DNA from: Sphingobacterium sp. HMA12
Lineage (GTDB): Bacteria > Bacteroidota > Bacteroidia > Sphingobacteriales > Sphingobacteriaceae
Length of the DNA: 64,000 bases
NCBI RefSeq assembly: GCF_002933815.1
Contig: NZ_BEYR01000007.1
Coordinates: 124,001-188,000 of the forward strand
Reading direction: 5' to 3'
A model generated the notes under the pieces. The model had not been told where the DNA came from, ran no database searches, and saw nothing but the letters and a program-made list of their open reading frames with translations. Numbering within the stretch: the stretch's first letter is position 1; each line of letters opens with the position of its first letter. The position numbers and the translations under genes were made by a program. Below are positions 27,571 to 37,303 of the stretch, one piece after another.

Positions 27571-30500
27571 ATGTTTACAAGACAGCAAGTTATGTTGCTC
27601 CCGTCTTTGGCGCTCTTTTCGGTAGCTGCTTTCGCGCAGCAGACAGAAATTCGGGGGCGGATTTCGGACAGCGGAACAGCAGCTCCTATCGCTGGAGCGT
27701 CATTAGTGGTCAAGGGAACCACTCAGGCAACCAAATCGAATGAAAAAGGGGAATTTGTGCTGCAGGTATCGGGTAACAAAGGTACTTTGGAAATAACCTA
27801 TGTAGGCTATGAACCTCAGACTATGGTATTGGGTGATCGGAAATTTCTGGATATCCGATTGATCAGCACCGAAAAGGGACTTGATGAAGTGGTTGTTACA
27901 GGCTACCAGACTGAACGCAAAAAGGACCTGACTGGAGCGGTGAGCGTCGTCAACGTGACAGAAATGATGAAAGCGCCTGAAAATAATCCAATGAAAGCAC
28001 TTCAGGGACGCGTAGCAGGTATGACGGTAACCTCTGACGGTAATCCCAGCGGGGCTGCCACGGTACGGATGCGCGGTATCAGTTCGATCAACAGTAGCCA
28101 AGATCCGCTATATGTCATCGATGGAGTACCTACGCAAGGTGGGATGCACGAATTGAATTCCAATGATATCGAAAGTATCCAGATATTAAAGGATGCTTCA
28201 TCAGCAAGTATCTATGGATCACGCGCAGCAAATGGCGTTATTGTGATTACAACTAAAAGAGGAAAAATCGGCGCACCAAAACTTACAGTTGATGCCTATG
28301 CAACCAGTACACATTTTAACAACCGGATGAAGGTGCTTAACGCCCAGCAGTACGGACAGGCGCTATGGCAGGCTACGATTAATAGTGGTGGTAATCCGAA
28401 CAGCAATAATATTGGTTATCAGTTTGAGTGGAACAATGACGCTAATGGTCTGCCACAGTTAAACAAGGTCGTTATACCACAATATATCGACCGCGAGCAT
28501 ACCATGTATGCCGCAGATACCGATTGGTTTGATGAAGTTTCCAAAGCGGGTCTGCTCCAGTCCTATAATGCCACTTTGAGTTCGGCGACGGATAAGTCGA
28601 GTTCATACTTCTCCTTGGGTTATCTGCGTAATAACGGAACTCTTCGTTATACGGATTTCCAGCGCATATCAGCTCGGATGAATGCCGATTATAAACTTTT
28701 TGATGGTAAGCTGGTTGTTGGGGAGAATTTTACGCTGAACAATACAGGCGAAGTACAGTTACCCGGAGATGTGCTTGATCTATCCCTGAAAGCATTGCCT
28801 ATCATACCAGTACATACTGTTGACGGAATTGGTTGGGGCGGTCCAGCGCTAGGAATGAACGATCGTCATAATCCGGTACGCCTGCTGCATGACAACAAAG
28901 ACAATAAATACAACTATTGGCGGTTATTTGGGAATGTCTATGCTGATTTGCAGCTTATTAAAGACTTGCATCTCCGGACAAGCTATGGGATAGATTATGG
29001 TAATTATTATAAACGTAACCTGCAAGTTTCCTACCGTTCCGGGTTTATGAGCAGCGATAGAAGTGCTGTCAATATGGAACAGTCACATGGAATGAAATGG
29101 ACTTGGTCGAATACGGCAACCTACCGAAAAGAGATTGCTAATCATACGATAGACCTATTGGCTGGTGTTGAAATGAACCGTCAGAATGATATAAATTTTA
29201 ACGCATATACCGGTGGTGATGGGGCTTTTTCTATCGAAACGCCTGAGTATATGTGGCCTGGCGTAAGCACTGGAATTGCTGCCGTCGGTGGTACCTCGAC
29301 AGGCTTTTCGCTCCTCTCTTATTTTGGAAAGGCAAACTATTCTTTTGATGACCGTTATTTGGCTTCCTTTACAGTGAGACATGATGGCTCTTCCCGTTTT
29401 GGCAAAAATAACCGCTTTGCAACCTTTCCAGCTGTAACAGCGGGCTGGCGGATTTCATCTGAACGTTTTATGGCGAATACCAAAGATTACATTTCTGATC
29501 TTAAATTACGTGTGGGCTGGGGGCAGACTGGTAATCAGGGGATTGGTAATCTAGCGACTTATGCACTTTTTGTGCCTGAGTATGGGGTTGGTGACCCAAC
29601 ATGGAATATCGTCGACGGTACTGCTTATGATCTTTCGGGTTCGGGAACCGGAATCTTACCTTCGGGATACCGGAAAATTCAGACCGAAAACAACGACCTA
29701 AAGTGGGAAACTACGACACAGACCAATATCGGTTTGGACTTCACGCTGTTTGGCCAAAGTCTTTACGGGTCAGTTGATTGGTATGTTAAAGCAACAAAAG
29801 ATATGCTGATTAATCCCGCCTATATTGGTGTTGTAGGTGAGGGTGGTTATCGCTGGGCCAATGGGGCTTCGATGGAAAACAAAGGCCTGGATTTTACTGT
29901 GGGATACCGCAGTAAGACCGCTTTTGGGTTGGATTATGATGTGACCGCTGTCTTATCGTCGTATAAAAATAAGGTAACTCACTTGCCTGTAGCAGTAGAA
30001 AACTCCTACGGCGGCCGTCAGGGGGATAATATTATTGGCAGACCGTTGGGTTCATTTTATGGTTATGTAACCGATGGGATCTTTCAAAATCAGATGGATG
30101 TTGACAATCATGTCAACCAAACGGGTAAAGGGATCGGGCGATTGCGCTACGTAAATGTATACGATGCAGATCAGCAAATTACAGACATGGACCGTACCTG
30201 GATCGGAAGCCCACATCCTGATTTTTCCTATAGTTTGAATATCGCACTGAAATATAAGGGCTTCGATCTTTCAGCTTATTTTCAGGGGGTACAGGGGATA
30301 GATGTTGAAAATTGGCTGAAAAAACAGACTGATTTTTGGAGTGTAGATGATGTAAATTCCAACAAGGGTGTGCGCCTGCTCAATGCTTGGACACCGCAGA
30401 ATCCAACTTCGACAATTCCAGCATTGCAGACGACAAACAATAACGATGAAGGCCGACTGTCCAATTACTTTATTGAAAACGGGTCCTATATGAAACTTCG

Positions 30501-30696
30501 AAACCTGTCCATTGGATACACATTACCCACAGTAACCGCTTCTCGTTTGCGGATGAGTCGGTTACGCGTCTACCTTACGGGACAGAATCTGTTTACTGTC
30601 AAATCGAGGAATTTTACAGGTGTAGATCCGGAGAATGTAGGCTGGGGCTATCCTATCCCTACGACATGGACCGCGGGAGTAAATATTGGCTTTTAG
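27571..30696 (+). CDS. SusC-type TonB-dependent outer-membrane transporter, fructan locus
   Basis: This 1041-residue SusC-family protein has a signal peptide ending near AAFAQQ and a carboxypeptidase-D-regulatory-like domain at about residues 25-100 (EIRGRISDSGTAAPIAGASL). The box LDEVVVTGYQTERKKDLTGA and a plug with YVIDGVPTQGG and LKDASSASIYGSRAANGVI come next. The barrel ends in TWTAGVNIGF with the usual terminal Phe. It lacks an STN domain, consistent with control by the hybrid two-component system instead of an ECF sigma factor. It should import fructo-oligosaccharides together with the SusD protein encoded next. Confidence 0.95.
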   Translation: MFTRQQVMLLPSLALFSVAAFAQQTEIRGRISDSGTAAPIAGASLVVKGTTQATKSNEKGEFVLQVSGNKGTLEITYVGYEPQTMVLGDRKFLDIRLISTEKGLDEVVVTGYQTERKKDLTGAVSVVNVTEMMKAPENNPMKALQGRVAGMTVTSDGNPSGAATVRMRGISSINSSQDPLYVIDGVPTQGGMHELNSNDIESIQILKDASSASIYGSRAANGVIVITTKRGKIGAPKLTVDAYATSTHFNNRMKVLNAQQYGQALWQATINSGGNPNSNNIGYQFEWNNDANGLPQLNKVVIPQYIDREHTMYAADTDWFDEVSKAGLLQSYNATLSSATDKSSSYFSLGYLRNNGTLRYTDFQRISARMNADYKLFDGKLVVGENFTLNNTGEVQLPGDVLDLSLKALPIIPVHTVDGIGWGGPALGMNDRHNPVRLLHDNKDNKYNYWRLFGNVYADLQLIKDLHLRTSYGIDYGNYYKRNLQVSYRSGFMSSDRSAVNMEQSHGMKWTWSNTATYRKEIANHTIDLLAGVEMNRQNDINFNAYTGGDGAFSIETPEYMWPGVSTGIAAVGGTSTGFSLLSYFGKANYSFDDRYLASFTVRHDGSSRFGKNNRFATFPAVTAGWRISSERFMANTKDYISDLKLRVGWGQTGNQGIGNLATYALFVPEYGVGDPTWNIVDGTAYDLSGSGTGILPSGYRKIQTENNDLKWETTTQTNIGLDFTLFGQSLYGSVDWYVKATKDMLINPAYIGVVGEGGYRWANGASMENKGLDFTVGYRSKTAFGLDYDVTAVLSSYKNKVTHLPVAVENSYGGRQGDNIIGRPLGSFYGYVTDGIFQNQMDVDNHVNQTGKGIGRLRYVNVYDADQQITDMDRTWIGSPHPDFSYSLNIALKYKGFDLSAYFQGVQGIDVENWLKKQTDFWSVDDVNSNKGVRLLNAWTPQNPTSTIPALQTTNNNDEGRLSNYFIENGSYMKLRNLSIGYTLPTVTASRLRMSRLRVYLTGQNLFTVKSRNFTGVDPENVGWGYPIPTTWTAGVNIGF

Positions 30697-30785
30697 CAAA
30701 AAGAAACCGAGAATCCTTAGATAATGGACAAAGGAACCAAAAGAATAATCCATCAATATGGAACATGTTAATAAATAGAATTCCA

Positions 30786-32471
30786 ATGAAAAAAATAACC
30801 AATAAACTAGCGATAATAATGATGGTGTCAACCGGTCTACTGTCCGGATGTACCAAGTTTCTGGAGCAGACCCCCAATGCTGTACTGAGCTCCGATCAGG
30901 TAAAAGAACCTGAAAGATTACTGACGGCTACGTATGCTGCTTTGGGCAATGACCACTATGACGTACCTTTTAGCCTCTGGCCTTATGGTACAGTAAGGTC
31001 TGATGACGCGTACAAAGGTGGTTCGGGTCCGCAGGATATTCAAACGTTCCATTTTTTGGAGGTATCCAGCAATATTACGACCAATTTTGCGGAGCTGGAT
31101 AAACTATGGTTTCAGCTGTATGTAGCCATTTCACGTGCCAATACGACGATCAAAACGATTAAGGAAATGGATGGTTTTGAAGGAAAGGAGGGAAAATTGG
31201 CCGAAGCAAGATTTCTGCGTGGGCACTTCTATTTTATGCTTAAAACGCTCTTTAAGTATGTGCCCTATATCGATGAAAATGTGCCGATAGATAATTATGA
31301 AACGGTATCAAATCGAGCGTTGAGCAACGATGCACTCTGGCAAAAAATTGTCGACGACTTTCAGTACGCGGTAGATCATTTGCCTACCACGCAAACGGAA
31401 ATTGGTCGTGCCAACCGAATTGCAGCTGCTGCCTATCTTGCGAAAACATACCTATATAAAGCTTATCGCCAGGACAATGCCGAGCGACATGCTGTAACAG
31501 GAATTAACTCGGACGATCTGAATAAAGTGTTGGAAAATACAGACATCGTACTTGCCTCAAATCATGCACTTGAATCGGACTTCGCTTTCAACTTTTTGCC
31601 TGGGAAATATGAGAACGGTACAGAAGCAATTTTTTCAGTTCAATTCTCAAAAGATGATGGAACCAAGTTTGGCCGTGTAAATTTCTCGGATGTGCTCTCT
31701 GTGCCAATGGGTGTGGGCTGCTGCGATTTTAATAAACCTAGTCAAAGCCTGGTAAATGCATTTCGCACGACAGGAAAGGGTGTACCTCTTGATAACTACA
31801 ATACTTTAAATACGTTCAATGCTTCCGAAAGATATGACCCAAGGTTATTTCATACCGTAGCAATTCCGGGACTGCCTTATAAATACAATACCAAACGCAC
31901 CTATCAAGAGAGCTGGAATCGTAATCCCGCGGATTATTCGGTCTATGCTTCGCTTAAAGAGAACGTTGATCCGGATTGTGATTGTTTTGTACCGATGGCT
32001 CCATTTTTTGCGAATACCAAAAACCGTATTGTGCTGCGTGTGGCCGATGTCTTGCTGATGCGTGCCGAAGCACTTATAGAATTGCATCGTCCGGCCGAAG
32101 CCTTACCGTTGATCAACCAAGTACGTCTGCGGGCAAAAAATAGTGTCACAATGACGGGGTATGCTACAGATAAAATATTGATCGAAACGTATAAAAATGG
32201 TGAAAATGTCATATGGAACGAGGAAAATGCACGGAAGGCTTTACGTTGGGAGCGCCGTTTGGAATTGGCGATGGAAAATGGCCGGTTTTTCGACCTGGTA
32301 CGCTGGGGAATTGTGGATCAAACCATGAATGCGTATTATGAAACGGAGAAATCGCGGCGTTCTTATTATGCTGTAGCTCATTTTACGGCAAATAAGAATG
32401 AGTATTTACCTATTCCCGAAGCACAGATCAGATTGAGCAAGTACCTCTATAAACAAAACCCAGGATATTAA
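30786..32471 (+). CDS. SusD-type surface glycan-binding lipoprotein, fructan locus
   Basis: This RagB/SusD family lipoprotein is about 561 residues long. I chose the ATG at 30786 (MKKITNKLAIIMM), which gives a proper signal peptide with lipobox SGC; the open frame reaches back to 30666 but would overlap the end of susC. Family features include FLEQTPNAVLSSDQV after the lipobox, ARFLRGHFYFMLKTLF, the RVADVLLMRAEALIELHRPAEALPLINQVRLRA block and the C-terminal LRWERRLELAMENGRFFDLVRWG and YLPIPEAQI. It should form the lid of the SusC transporter and bind fructan at the cell surface. Confidence 0.95.
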   Translation: MKKITNKLAIIMMVSTGLLSGCTKFLEQTPNAVLSSDQVKEPERLLTATYAALGNDHYDVPFSLWPYGTVRSDDAYKGGSGPQDIQTFHFLEVSSNITTNFAELDKLWFQLYVAISRANTTIKTIKEMDGFEGKEGKLAEARFLRGHFYFMLKTLFKYVPYIDENVPIDNYETVSNRALSNDALWQKIVDDFQYAVDHLPTTQTEIGRANRIAAAAYLAKTYLYKAYRQDNAERHAVTGINSDDLNKVLENTDIVLASNHALESDFAFNFLPGKYENGTEAIFSVQFSKDDGTKFGRVNFSDVLSVPMGVGCCDFNKPSQSLVNAFRTTGKGVPLDNYNTLNTFNASERYDPRLFHTVAIPGLPYKYNTKRTYQESWNRNPADYSVYASLKENVDPDCDCFVPMAPFFANTKNRIVLRVADVLLMRAEALIELHRPAEALPLINQVRLRAKNSVTMTGYATDKILIETYKNGENVIWNEENARKALRWERRLELAMENGRFFDLVRWGIVDQTMNAYYETEKSRRSYYAVAHFTANKNEYLPIPEAQIRLSKYLYKQNPGY

Positions 32472-32768
32472 AACATTAGCCAATCCCTCCTGTAGGAATA
32501 TTAGAACGAACGATGGGATAGCGTCTTGTAGTTCCGTTAATATTGGTCTGTTTTAAATTTTTAAGGCAGTACACTTAGAAAAATAGTTCCGATATACTTA
32601 AAGCACCAAAAGGGTGGAGCGCCTAGGTAGGTAGTGACAATTTATCATAGTGAGATTGTTGTTGAGAAGATTAGGCGTAAGTGAAATGGGACGGATTATA
32701 ATGAGTTAAAGACACTGTAGGGGAATGGGCAGAACAATATGTAATTAATGGTTTTATTGAGATCCTAA
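32472..32768. other. 297-bp gap between susD and GH32 genes
   Basis: No open frame, strong hairpin or recognisable RNA is visible here. In related fructan loci a SusE-like surface protein often follows SusD; here nothing of that kind remains. The gap is longer than others in this operon, so an internal promoter for the two GH32 genes is possible, but I see no convincing promoter motif. Confidence 0.4.
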
Positions 32769-34373
32769 ATGAGAACAAAATTATATTTAATTCCGATGCT
32801 ATGCTCGATGGCGTTGCTGACAAGTTGTAAAAGTGGTGATCAAAGCTTGCCTCTCGATAAGCCGAGTGATCCAGTAGCAGTAGATCGGTCTACTTCCTGT
32901 ACTTCGGTACAGGAGGCCGGTCTGTTTCAGACTTTTTATAAGCCACAACAAGGGTTTGTAGGTGATCCCATGCCGTATTATAATGCCGACGATAAAAAGT
33001 TTTATTTGTTTTATCTGTACGAAAATGCCAATCGCCATCCGATTTACGTAAGCAGAACCAGCGATTATGCGAAATTTGATGGTTTTACGGAAATCTTGCC
33101 TGCCGGAGCCGCGGGAAGCCAGGATGAATGGATAGGAACGGGCAGTTTTATAAAAAAGGGCCAGACTTACTTTTGTTTTTATACTGGTCATAATGACAAG
33201 TTGAATCCGACCGAAAAAGTGATGGTAGCAACATCGACAGATTTGCTGAACTGGACGAAGCAACCTAGCCGAACCATACAGGCCGCTCCTGGGTATGACC
33301 AAAACAATTTTCGGGATCCACATGTCTATTGGGACGAAACCCGAGGTAGCTATGTTATGCTCGTGACTACGCGTAAGGAGGGTAAAGGGGCTATCGCAAG
33401 GTATGTATCGGCCGATCTGAACAACTGGTCTAACATAGCACCTATTGTAGCCATGTCTACAGCAGCTCTAGAAAAAAATCAGATTGAAACGGACGCCGAA
33501 ATGCTGGAATGTCCAGATCTATTTAAAATGGGCTACAAATGGTATTTAACGTTTTCTCGGATCAACAGGGATGAACATCGAAAGACCTTTTACCGGATTG
33601 CTGATTCACCGGACGGTCCCTGGAAAATCTGCCGTGATGCCGATGGCCATCATGAAACTTTCGATGGCCAATACCTCTACGCGGGCAAGACAGCCAGTGA
33701 TGGAACGGCGCGCTACTTATCGGGTTGGTGCTCCACAGGGCAGACCATCAACAGTAATAATGAATTGCACTGGTCTGGAAGTTTAATTACGCACAGGCTG
33801 CTGCAAGGGCCGACAGGGAGATTATATCCGGTTATTCCCGCTGCAGTGGACAATAAATTTAATAAGGAGCTGCTGTTTGAAAAACTGAATACTGTTGGGA
33901 CTGTTTTGGAAAGCAATAAAACCTACAGTATAACGGCGACGTCCAACGGAAGGAGCTATGCACAATTCAACCGCAACAAAACTGCCGTTAAAATATCAAT
34001 GACGATAGATGCCGCTCAATCTGACCATTTCGGATTTACATTTGGTGCTTGTGACAATCCTTCTGAGTTGTATAGTATTGCCTTCGACCTAACTTCTGCA
34101 AATCGCTGGGGCATGCCTTCGCTCTTTATGAATCAGGAAGTCAGTCTTGGGGGAACAGCTGGAAAAACAGAACTTAACTTTACGCCGTTGATCATACCTG
34201 CCGATAAACGTTTTGATGTAAAAATTGTCATCGAAAAATCTATCTGTGTGGTGTATGTTAATAATAATGTCGCTTTTACCAATCGTATTTATAAAATGGA
34301 CCAGAATCTATGGACGATTTATGCTGATCAGGGTACTATTAGAGTCAATATGATGAAAGTTGAGAAATCATAA
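32769..34373 (+). CDS. GH32 family lipoprotein (probable surface fructanase)
   Basis: This 534-residue lipoprotein has lipobox TSC at about residues 18-20. The GH32 five-bladed propeller covers about residues 50-370. The nucleophile motif WMNDPNG is replaced by GFVGDPMPYY with Asp66; the transition-state Asp183 is in FRDPH and the acid Glu247 is in ECPDL, so the catalytic triad is kept. A C-terminal beta-sandwich of about 160 residues follows. The lipid anchor suggests it acts outside the cell, perhaps as the endo-acting enzyme that feeds SusC/D, but the changed first motif could mean altered specificity or a mainly binding role. The family call is good; the mode of action is inferred. Confidence 0.85.
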   Translation: MRTKLYLIPMLCSMALLTSCKSGDQSLPLDKPSDPVAVDRSTSCTSVQEAGLFQTFYKPQQGFVGDPMPYYNADDKKFYLFYLYENANRHPIYVSRTSDYAKFDGFTEILPAGAAGSQDEWIGTGSFIKKGQTYFCFYTGHNDKLNPTEKVMVATSTDLLNWTKQPSRTIQAAPGYDQNNFRDPHVYWDETRGSYVMLVTTRKEGKGAIARYVSADLNNWSNIAPIVAMSTAALEKNQIETDAEMLECPDLFKMGYKWYLTFSRINRDEHRKTFYRIADSPDGPWKICRDADGHHETFDGQYLYAGKTASDGTARYLSGWCSTGQTINSNNELHWSGSLITHRLLQGPTGRLYPVIPAAVDNKFNKELLFEKLNTVGTVLESNKTYSITATSNGRSYAQFNRNKTAVKISMTIDAAQSDHFGFTFGACDNPSELYSIAFDLTSANRWGMPSLFMNQEVSLGGTAGKTELNFTPLIIPADKRFDVKIVIEKSICVVYVNNNVAFTNRIYKMDQNLWTIYADQGTIRVNMMKVEKS

Positions 34374-34434
34374 GAATTATCGTTATTTTATAGACAGACA
34401 TAAATAACCTAAAATGATATAAACTAAATAAACT

Positions 34435-35940
34435 ATGAATAAAATAAAGAAATATGGAACTATGCTGCTTCTTGCAGGTATAGCGAGTACAGCATTCGCG
34501 CAAGTTGATTCGAAAGAAATAAAAGATGCTGAGGAAAAATACCGTCCGATCTACCATTTTACGCCTGGGCAAGGCTGGATGAACGATCCCAATGGATTGG
34601 TCTATTTAAATGGAAATTACCATCTTTTTTTTCAGCATAATCCCGAAAAGCCAGTTTGGGGGCCTATGCATTGGGGGCATGCGACCAGCAAAGATCTGCT
34701 TCATTGGGATGAAAAAAAGATTGCCTTATATCCGGACAGTTTAGGAACTATTTTCTCGGGAAGTGCAGTAATTGATCAGGATAACACGGCAGGCTTTGGA
34801 AAAGGTGCCATGGTCGCCATTTTTACCCATCACAATCATCAGGAAGAAGACCGGAAAACAGGATTACATCAAAACCAAAGTTTGGCGTATAGTTTGGATG
34901 AGGGGGCTACTTGGACAAAGTATAAAGGAAATCCAGTGCTGCCAAATCCGGGTATATGGGATTTCAGAGATCCAAAAGTAATGTGGCATGCGCATAGTCA
35001 ACGTTGGATCATGACTTTAGCAACCAAGGATTGCATTACTTTCTATTCATCTAAAAACTTAAAGGAATGGAATAAGGAAAGCGAATTTGGTAAGGAGGTG
35101 GGCGCCCATGGCGGCGTCTGGGAATGTCCTGACCTTATCCCAATGAAATACAAAGGTGAAACGAAATGGGTTTTGTTGGTGAGTATTAATCCAGGTGGAC
35201 CTAACGGCGGCTCGGTGACACAGTATTTTGTCGGTGATTTTGATGGGCATCAGTTTCGTGCCGAGGACACCAAAATCAAGTGGTTAGACTGGGGACCGGA
35301 TAACTATGCTGGCGTAACCTGGAGTAATCTAGGCGATAGACATCTAATGATTGGTTGGATGAGCAATTGGGAATATGCTAATGTGGTGCCTACGAAAGGA
35401 TGGCGTTCTTCATCAACCATACCCCGTGTTTTATCCTTGGAAAAAGTTGGACAATCTTTCTACGTCGCGAGTACTGCGCCCAAAGAAATTGAAACTGCAT
35501 TTCGGCCTTTAAAAAAATACCATGGCGGTGGAGCGAAGGAAGTCTCATTCGAGGAACACCTCCCACAAGCGTATCGTTTGGACCTCAAGAAGTTGGAACA
35601 GCAGGCATTTAAAGTGATCTTATCGAATGAATCTGGTGATGAATTGGTCATTGGTTATCGTGAAGACCAAAATGCATATTACATCGATCGTTCTAAGTCC
35701 GGCGAAGTTTCCTTCAATGCGGAATTCGCTAAAACGGCTTTGGCGCAACGTCTACTGAATAACGGAACATTGTCTTTCAGCTTGTATGTTGATGTGAGTT
35801 CTGTGGAGCTTTTTGCAGATGGCGGACTGACGGTAATGACCAGCTTATTTTTTCCGAATAAGCCAATAACCAAGATTCGTATCGCCGGGGATAAAAAGCT
35901 GGAATTTCAAGAGCTAAGCATTGCTGAGTTTAAAAAATAA
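34435..35940 (+). CDS. GH32 family exo-fructanase / levanase-like, periplasmic
   Basis: This 501-residue GH32 enzyme has a signal peptide ending near AFAQ and no lipobox, so it is probably periplasmic. It has the canonical catalytic set: nucleophile Asp51 in GWMNDPNG, Asp179 in FRDPK and acid Glu230 in ECPDL. The C-terminal beta-sandwich (about residues 350-500) includes SVELFADGGLTVMTS, typical of this family. It should release fructose from fructan or fructo-oligosaccharides (levanase, inulinase or invertase type) for the porter and kinase encoded upstream. It is the last gene of the operon, followed by a terminator hairpin. Confidence 0.93.
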   Translation: MNKIKKYGTMLLLAGIASTAFAQVDSKEIKDAEEKYRPIYHFTPGQGWMNDPNGLVYLNGNYHLFFQHNPEKPVWGPMHWGHATSKDLLHWDEKKIALYPDSLGTIFSGSAVIDQDNTAGFGKGAMVAIFTHHNHQEEDRKTGLHQNQSLAYSLDEGATWTKYKGNPVLPNPGIWDFRDPKVMWHAHSQRWIMTLATKDCITFYSSKNLKEWNKESEFGKEVGAHGGVWECPDLIPMKYKGETKWVLLVSINPGGPNGGSVTQYFVGDFDGHQFRAEDTKIKWLDWGPDNYAGVTWSNLGDRHLMIGWMSNWEYANVVPTKGWRSSSTIPRVLSLEKVGQSFYVASTAPKEIETAFRPLKKYHGGGAKEVSFEEHLPQAYRLDLKKLEQQAFKVILSNESGDELVIGYREDQNAYYIDRSKSGEVSFNAEFAKTALAQRLLNNGTLSFSLYVDVSSVELFADGGLTVMTSLFFPNKPITKIRIAGDKKLEFQELSIAEFKK

Positions 35941-35959
35941 GCGCTGGTTTTGTGCGATT

Positions 35960-35992
35960 AAAGCGATCCTTTGTCATGACAAGGATCGCTTT
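35960..35992. terminator. Bidirectional intrinsic terminator between convergent genes
   Basis: A near-perfect palindrome with outer arms AAAGCGATCC and GGATCGCTTT and an inner TTGTCATGACAA carries a single bulged T. It lies between the stop of the periplasmic GH32 gene and the stop of the alginate-lyase-like gene on the other strand, so it can serve both. Confidence 0.8.
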
Positions 35993-36002
35993 ATTCCATG
36001 CG

Positions 36003-37151
36003 TTACTTGGTCGTATTGTCTGGATGCAAATGTGCCGGCATTAGTGTCGGGAAGGTCCACGCAAAATGATTTTTTTTGTAGACCATTGGACGATAAATCG
36101 AGAGGTACGAATCAAATTCAGGCGTACGATAAATATCCTTCATGGCTTCAAATAGATTGGAAGGCCAGACTCCTGCTGTCCTGTCCGGAATGTCAACATC
36201 AGGGTTCTTAAACCAAGGCCATTCTGTCGGGTGTTGATTGTAATAATATAAGTAATCTATGGCCTGCTTGATCGATTTCCCATCCTTCTTGGCTGCAAAC
36301 AGGTTTTCTCCGGTGGCATTGTATATGCACCACATGGAGGCTGTCAATGGAGCCAAAGAAAAGTACGTATACCATAAACCTTTCTCACCCCGTTTTACTT
36401 CTTCGATAAGATGGCCATCTGCTGCGATCTTTTCAAAAAGATCAGCCTTGATTAAGGCTATTGTAAAAGAAAGCTCTTTTTGGTCATCAAGAAAATTTGC
36501 TGAAAGTAGATTAGCAAACCGTGACCAATCCGCAATATTATTTGGCCTTTCGCGTAAGAAATGTGTCGCTTTTTGATAGACCTTGACAGTCCAGGTTTTG
36601 AAATGATCACGGTCGTTCTTCGTCCAAAGAGGATCGTTTTTAAGTAATTCAGCCGCAATCATTAATCCGGCACCGGCATAAGAAAGTACGACCGGTCCGT
36701 CAAAATCGGAATATTTTTTATTGATTGTGGCCCAGGAGTTGATGAAATATAGGGCTTTGGATGCATATTTCTGCTCACCGTTTAAGGTATAGGCTAACGC
36801 GGTACAATAGGCCGCAAAAGCATCCGCATGGAGTTTTTTTGCCATGGCACGCTGGCCTTCTTTATCGCTGTAGAAGCCGGGCACACTAAAATCCTCGACA
36901 GCATGATGGTCGGTCAATAAAAGAGAGTCGGCCAGCAGAATCAACTGCTTGTATGCAGTATATACCGGTTCGGATTTTTTGCTGATTTGGGATTTGACAA
37001 AATTGATCTGGGTAATTGGGTGCATTAAGGATTGCGCATGACCACCCGTGGGCCTGATAAACAGGCCGGCTAGCAATAAGGTTAATCCTAATTTTAGAAA
37101 TTGAGCGGTTCGGGCCTGGATGCCGGAAAATAAGTATATGAAATTTTGCAT
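36003..37151 (-). CDS. Alginate-lyase-like (PF05426-type) polysaccharide lyase, secreted
   Basis: This 382-residue protein has a signal peptide ending near GGHAQ (about residue 39). It is all-alpha in style, with alginate-lyase family landmarks: ALAYTLNGEQKYASKALYFINSWA, a DFDGPVVLSYAGAGLMIAAELL stretch and RPNNIADWSRFANLLSANFL. In characterised PL5 alginate lyases the motif is NNH with a catalytic His; here the third residue is Ile, so either another His serves or the specificity differs (a PL38-like glucuronan lyase is one alternative). It is divergent from the ECF sigma gene of the fucose/uronate locus. It would create unsaturated uronyl ends that the GH88 domain encoded downstream could remove. 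The substrate is inferred. Confidence 0.78.
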   Translation of the reverse strand: MQNFIYLFSGIQARTAQFLKLGLTLLLAGLFIRPTGGHAQSLMHPITQINFVKSQISKKSEPVYTAYKQLILLADSLLLTDHHAVEDFSVPGFYSDKEGQRAMAKKLHADAFAAYCTALAYTLNGEQKYASKALYFINSWATINKKYSDFDGPVVLSYAGAGLMIAAELLKNDPLWTKNDRDHFKTWTVKVYQKATHFLRERPNNIADWSRFANLLSANFLDDQKELSFTIALIKADLFEKIAADGHLIEEVKRGEKGLWYTYFSLAPLTASMWCIYNATGENLFAAKKDGKSIKQAIDYLYYYNQHPTEWPWFKNPDVDIPDRTAGVWPSNLFEAMKDIYRTPEFDSYLSIYRPMVYKKNHFAWTFPTLMPAHLHPDNTTK

Positions 37152-37180
37152 GGTTTTAAATGGATACGTTTATTGATTTC

Positions 37181-37203
37181 GTAGCTATGGGGGGATTAGC
37201 TAC
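37181..37203. promoter_or_regulatory. Inverted repeat in divergent promoter region
   Basis: GTAGCTA at 37181-37187 and TAGCTAC at 37197-37203 form 7-bp inverted arms around a G-rich 9-bp spacer. The site lies between the divergent lyase-like and ECF sigma genes, 30 bp from the lyase start. It may be an operator or a small hairpin; no regulator is assigned. Confidence 0.35.
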
Positions 37204-37303
37204 TGCAAATTAAGGAAAAAATACCACAAGTTTACTGGGATTCAGAAATTTGATTTGAATTATTGCAGCGAAGTAATTAACTTCATGCCTAGAATAATCA
37301 ATT

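Noticed and set aside
30666..30785. Upstream extension of the first SusD gene
   Set aside because: It overlaps the susC stop and its residues are polar; the signal peptide begins at 30786.
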